Source of the DNA: Cinclus cinclus
Taxonomy: Eukaryota > Chordata > Aves > Passeriformes > Cinclidae
Assembly: GCF_963662255.1 (NCBI RefSeq)
Contig: NC_085059.1
Span: forward strand, 1,288,501 to 1,352,500
Direction of reading: 5' to 3'
DNA: 64,000 bases
Positions 58,901 to 64,000 of this stretch are shown here, one piece after another; the stretch's first letter is position 1, and each line of letters opens with the position of its first letter. A program made the translations under genes and the position numbers. A model generated the notes under the pieces. That model had not been told where the DNA came from. It saw only the letters and a program-made list of their open reading frames with translations, and did not search any database.

Positions 58901-61900
58901 GAACATTAATCCATTTGCAGACTTTACCAGGTCAGCATCACATTTCCAGGATGAGACCATTTTCTAGGTTGTATTCTTCCCACTGACAAAGTTGTGTGAA
59001 GGAGCACATCACATTTGCTTTGCCCAGTGTCTGAGCAGGGACAAGAGAAGGGCAGCCCAGCCCTTGCTAGATCTACTTTGAACGGGGAGATGTAGGTTCA
59101 TCCAAAGGCCAGTAGATATCTTTTAAACCAGTTAAGAACATCCCTCCCTCAGTCATGAGAAAGAACTCATTAAAAAGTAGAGGAATTGAGAAAATATAAG
59201 AACACAGTCATCACGGTCCAGGACCAGGAGGAGATGATGGCTGAGGGTGACTTCCAGTTGTAACTGAAGAAGGGAAGGGACAGTGTGTGGCACAGCTCAG
59301 TGATTACAACCAATTAATGCAATTAACGTTCTTTCCATCTCCTAAGTGTTGGTTTGGCACTATGGATGACCTAAGAGAGAAATCTTAACATGTTATGTGG
59401 GTGGAATGTGCTCAGAGGCTGAAGGAAGCTACAAAAAAAGGAGACTGATACTTCTCCTTCCTAGCAGGGGCTGATGGCTGTTTCCAGTCCTGCTCTTTCC
59501 CTACTGCATCTTACAAAATTGCTTAAAAATTCATCAGATCTTGGACATCCAGCATGGGTACCATTCCAGCAAGTAGCCGTTTATTTTATAAGGGGATTTA
59601 AATATTGTAAAACTGAATAAAATGCAGGTGTTTCCATTACAAATAAGTGAACTTTGTGCAAGCTCCACAAAGACGTGACTTCCAGATTAAAAGGATTTTG
59701 CACAGTTCATTCTACCCTGCTGGAGAGGTGGATTTTTGGATCAGGTTGGGCAGAATTTTCTTTTGCGCTGTGCAATCCTGAATTCCATGCTCTGCTCTGT
59801 TTGTTCACCAGGGAAACACGTGCAGTGAGGCAGCTGGTGGCCATATTGACATCTGCACCATTTTGTTAAATTGGAAATTTGGCTGGATAAGTTTAACACC
59901 AGATTGCCCAAACACATATAATTTCCATTGAATGTCCGGAGCCTCCATGCCTGCTGAGGAGGATGGACTCTAATCCCACATCGTGCTGATATTCAGATGA
60001 CCCAGTCCAGGTTGCTGCCAAGGGATGCTGGGATTCACCAGAGCAGGAGCCCAAATACATTTTAAAAATAGATTTTCACACTGGATTTTTGTAGCAAGGA
60101 ATAAATTCCAAACACTTCTTGGAAAGCTTCCCCAATGATCAAACCCAAAACTTCCTTCCTATACAGGATCAGTCTCCTTAAGAAGAGAGATTCTGTGGAA
60201 AGCCTTGCCACAAGGTTTAAAGACAATGAATGAAACTTCACCTGTGCCAGTTCACTGACCCCTGATTTACACCAGTAAAAATGAGCCGATAGCCAAGGTA
60301 ATAGTGGTTAATTATTAAATATATAATCAGTGTAACCATGCCCTCTAGAGGACTAAGTTTACCTTCATAGAGGCAAAACCAACCCCTGGGTCTGAGCACT
60401 CTTAAAATCTGGGGAAAAGGCATTTTGATGTTTGCATTCATTTCACATCTGAATCTAGACATGAAACACGAATTCCTCCCTGGCACCATATCCAGCATAC
60501 CCAAGATGGCGCTGATAGCTGGGTTTTACCTTTTGTAGCCACCTGGTGTCTCTGCCAAACAGTTCATTCAGCTAATCCCCATCCAGATATCAAAGGTCTG
60601 ATCCAAGGTCTTAATCTCAGCCAAAGGGAAGGTCACTCACACACGTTTGACTCAACGTGTTAAGTGTTAAATCATCAGTGTTCATGTTCTTCCTTCCTGC
60701 TTTCTCCATATTCCTTTTCCTTTCTTTCTGCATTCACTGGCAATATCCCCAACTTCCCTTGGTCAGTGTGGTTTGCATTCCCAGCTGGCTCGAGCTGCAG
60801 AAATGCAAGTGAGCTCCATGTGAGTGCAGTTTGTCCATGGTGGCTGAGATGGCTGCAGTCAGGCAGTGTGCTGGGGCAGGACCTGTGGTGTCTGGGGGGA
60901 CCCAGCTGCCCCACGGTCCTCAAGAAGACAACAGATGCTTGAGGAGTTATTTTTTGGCCTAAAGCATCCGCATTTTGAGATCAGAACCCACTGCTGTTTG
61001 TGTGTGAGCCACAAACAAGCAGCCGTGTGCCAGCTCCTTGGAAAACAAAATCCAGAAAGGAACAGGGGAAGAGTCAAAGATTCAATGGGAAGCAATAGAA
61101 AGGAAGTTCTTGTCAGTCCAACCAGCTCAGGGCTGCAGGGCTAGAGTGTGGCTGCCGTTCAGGGACAAGCACACAACAGGGAGGTTCTGCTCTTGATCTC
61201 TACCAGAGAATATTTTGACATCTTTTCTATGGCACCTCAACTTAGTGTCCCAAGGCAGGCTGCTCCCCATGTGTTTAAAGTACAGAGGTAGCTAGGGTGC
61301 AGCTGCAATTCTGTAGTTACGTTGAGTGAACCCAAAATAGTTTGGACATGGGATTTTCAGAGGCTGTACCATCAGCTTTGGTCTTCTCATTGAGCTGTTG
61401 GGATGTAAGACACCAAATACACTACAGCTGTCAGACATTGGCTGTCAAACCCACTCTGGGGATGTTTTCTTTTTCTTCCTTTTTAAAATTCCACTTTACG
61501 GGATTCTTGTTCTTCCTGATTTTTCTCTCAGTACAAGGATATGTGTTTTTTTCCCTTGGTTACTTTGACTCTGCTGACCTGGTTTCTTGCCTTTCTTTGG
61601 AAATGTTTAGGTGTCTCGGCAATGGAGAGGATGAATCAGTGAACATCCAGCAGGTCTGGGAAAACCACAGCAGAAAGGAGCGTGGGGAGCAGAGAGGATG
61701 GTGGGGCCTGTGCAAACAGCTCCGTGTTGGAGGGTTCTATCACTTTCCCTTTTCTCCCCAAATTTTCAGTAGCAGCCAGCATTGCTCCCTGAGCAGATGC
61801 TGCCCTTTCTCTCCACAAGCAAAGATCCTGTGCCCAGTTCAAAGGACAACACCCAGAACATTCCAGTGGCAGCTGAAGGACACCCAGTGTATCCCAGGCT

Positions 61901-64000
61901 TTCTGTGGGTGGGAAGCTCTGGGCCTGTTGGGAAGAAGGATGATTTACTAGGAAGGTGCAGGTCTGGCTCTCAGAAGGCTGAGCAGGGAAGCACCCAGGT
62001 TTTAATTCCTTCTCAGAAACACCAAGAGCCTCATTTTGGGATCCTGCTCTGCCACTCACCGCTTGGTCACAGCCTGCTGTGGGTACAGCCATTGGCTTCA
62101 GCAGCAGTAAACACACCTGAAAAGCAGGCAGGGGTTTGGAGATGGTTCATGAAGTGAGAAAACAGACACCTTGGCCAAGTGATATAAAGGGCATTGAACA
62201 TTTGGCACACCAATATTAAATAAATGCAGAAGAATGTAAGACGATGATCTATCAATTCATTTTTCAATTAAAATAGAGGATGTGATCTTTAGACACTCTA
62301 ACTACCAAAAGTTGGGAGTAATATTTTAATACATTTGTTATTATTTTTTAAGGGCCTTTTCCAGAGAAGAAAGTGATTGAAGTATAATTTAGGTGAAAAA
62401 CATTCCTCAGAATTCAGCATCCTGTGTCTTGGCCCTGGGGCAGGGATGTACAACATTTGAAAGATTTTGAGTCATCCCCTGATTTCAGCCAGATTAGACA
62501 TATCTCAGCCTAAGATCAGCCATAAGGACCATGTGCCATCAGACTTCTTATTTCCACAGAGAGGAGCTGGTTCACGCTCAGATTTCCAGAACATCCATCC
62601 ATTAAAGCAATCTGCCACAGTGGTACCCTGAGAATTTGAAAAGTGCTGTATAAAAATGTAGGTTTGTTATTGCAAACAACGGTTTTTTCTCCTACAGTCA
62701 GTGGAATCTGAATGAAGTGAATGGGCATGTTGAAACCAGGACTAAAAGTAATGAGTGTAAGAGTCACCTAAAGTGATAGTAGCTCTGCTAGGGTTCAGTT
62801 ACGCTATAGACCTTTCTCTGAAAAGGGTAAATATTTTTTGAATTCTGAGTGTTTGTTACAGCTACAGTAACTGACATTCTGGTTTTACTGCATTATTAAA
62901 TCACATTATAAATGAAATTTAAAGGTAGTTAACAAAATGATCTTTATATCAAATAGGTGAAATGTGGGTTCACCCTTTGAGAATGTAATTCTTTGGTTTT
63001 GTAGTGTCCCTTAAAGGCTAATCTAACAGAAAATTAAATTAATTTCATGCTCACCACCTTTAAATTGCAGAAGGGAAAACCTTTCAGGACTTGCCAATTA
63101 CTAAGGAAACTTCATAGCTGGATTATTCCCAAATTGCACACCCTTTATTTTAACCACTAAAGGCAAACACATGGCTTTGATGGGTCGTAAAAGAACAGGT
63201 TGCTTTTTCAGGATTGAAAGAAGCTGTAATTACTTCCCTTGTTTGGTGACTTCCTGATTTACTTAGGTTGTTAGGGGTGATCCCATTCTGCTGAGGTAAT
63301 TGGAGCTGCTGGAGTGCAGTCCATGACCTGAGGGAATGACCAGTGGCTTTTCAGTCTGGGTGACTTGCACCTAATGAGTGGAGCCCTGCTTCCCAAGAAA
63401 GCAGGACACCACCACTGCCCTGAGTGCTCAGTGTGTGTGGACTTTAAAGGCTTATGTTTCACAACCCAAGCAAATTATGCCTCTGATTTTCTGAAACCAA
63501 GCTAAGTCAACTCCAGATACAGGGAAAATAAATGTGTTTCCTTCAGGCAGGAACAGAAGAAACACATCTCACCAGAGAGGTAAGCCTCCGATATTTCTAC
63601 AGGGAACCAAATGCTGTCGTACCAGCAAAAGGACGTGATGAACAGTTCTTACATCAGCTCTTGTCTGGAAAATGCTTTGTAATAAAATATGGTTTCAATG
63701 AGGGGGTGTATGGTTGCAATGAATGGGTTACTCTAGTGAGAACTGAACTACCTAAGAATTAGAAATAAAACCACCCAAGTTTCTACAGGCCAGCACAGGC
63801 TGGGTGAGAGCATTGTGCCTGAGCCACCCTTGGAGGAGTGAAAGCTGCATGCAGTTGTCCTTCCAAGGGGACCCTCTCAAGCGAGGTCCCCTCCTTCCCA
63901 GCAGGTGACACAGGCAGCCAGCCACCAGCTCAGCAGTGCTCCCCAAAAAAGGCATTTCTGGTTCAGCTGTAACTGTGGCTTTGTTTGATTTTTGCAGTTT
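55996..64000. other. Unique non-coding stretch to the end of the window
   Basis: I see no recognisable gene or transposon. The segments around 58560-58800, 59560-59660, 60260-60340 and especially 62200-63250 are AT-rich. A plus-strand frame of 271 codons at 61342-62157 has a hydrophobic stretch but no domain that I know and low-complexity ends; I regard it as chance. A possible micro-exon is listed separately at 63547. Confidence 0.45.
63547..63579 (+). other. Possible 33-bp micro-exon, weak candidate
   Basis: AATGTGTTTCCTTCAG (63531-63546) is a fair acceptor and GTAAGC (from 63580) a near-consensus donor, with 33 bases between them. The segment is a multiple of three and is open in the frame that continues to 63762. 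A CTAAG that could serve as a branch point lies at about 63502, but other AG dinucleotides stand between it and the acceptor, which weakens the case. The eleven encoded residues match no protein I know. Chance is the more likely explanation. Confidence 0.1.

Noticed and set aside
61342..62157. 271-codon plus-strand frame with a hydrophobic segment
   Set aside because: The hydrophobic part comes from a T-rich stretch. There is no family match by eye and no repeat or splice context supporting a gene.
1..64000. Search for a novel multi-gene system such as defence islands, biosynthetic clusters or an integrated virus
   Set aside because: No recognisable enzymes, integrases, capsid or polymerase genes, or gene clusters are present. 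Apart from simple repeats and CR1 fragments the sequence is unique non-coding DNA.

Overview
The window looks like bird nuclear DNA, most likely from a songbird. The main evidence is a set of 5'-truncated CR1 LINE copies. Five begin with the usual antisense CR1 3' end: an AATCACAGAATCATAGAAT-like or ATTCTATG-like start, then a GGTTGGAAGGGACC-type block, a CCATGGCAGGGACACC block and a CCTGGCCTTGGGCACTGCCAGGGATCCAGG block. The clean, G+C-rich CR1 versions resemble those I know from passerines. The passerine assignment is an inference from repeat flavour, not a measurement. There are no bacterial, organellar or viral gene layouts, no tRNA or rRNA genes that I can recognise, and no CRISPR array.

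I found no protein-coding gene I can name. Every long open frame is either inside a tandem repeat whose period is a multiple of three (5.5, 32.7 and 38 kb), inside a CR1 copy (1.9, 33.2, 37.0, 44.4, 49.8 and 55.2 kb), or a short frame of the kind expected by chance in G+C-rich DNA. The window is best read as intergenic or intronic sequence. Two places have splice-site-like borders around an open frame (10899-11183 and 63547-63579). They are listed as weak candidates only.

Layout. 1-1.87 kb is unique sequence with a small CpG-rich patch (690-940). A CR1 copy follows (1869-2447) with a CA/AT-rich low-complexity tail. 2.5-5.5 kb is AT-rich unique sequence with a perfect 17-bp palindrome. Two large minisatellites come next: a 21-bp array at 5.49-5.89 kb and a 19/20-bp GATC/G-run array at 7.48-7.94 kb. 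8-22 kb is mostly unique sequence. A hexanucleotide array at 22.3 kb has 88 bp of unbroken purine-pyrimidine alternation. At 23.65 kb lies an old CR1/L3-type LINE relic. At 26.12-26.47 kb a 20-bp minisatellite carries a 120-bp higher-order repeat. 26.5-32.7 kb is unique sequence. From 32.7 to 40.1 kb repeats are dense: four more minisatellites (18, 17, 18 and 23 bp periods) and two CR1 copies. 43.3-50.2 kb holds three more CR1 copies. At 55.2-56.0 kb a CR1 copy contains a roughly 10-bp-period tandem array that grew inside the element. 56-64 kb is unique and becomes AT-rich near 62.2-63.2 kb.

Nothing here forms a pathway or operon. The notable property is the concentration of independent, G+C-rich minisatellites, eight within 64 kb, several with internal higher-order structure. 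I did not find evidence for a new biological system. The strongest items for follow-up are the higher-order minisatellites, the CR1-internal array, the flanked 36.3-kb array, the LINE relic, and possible conserved non-coding blocks in the AT-rich stretches.
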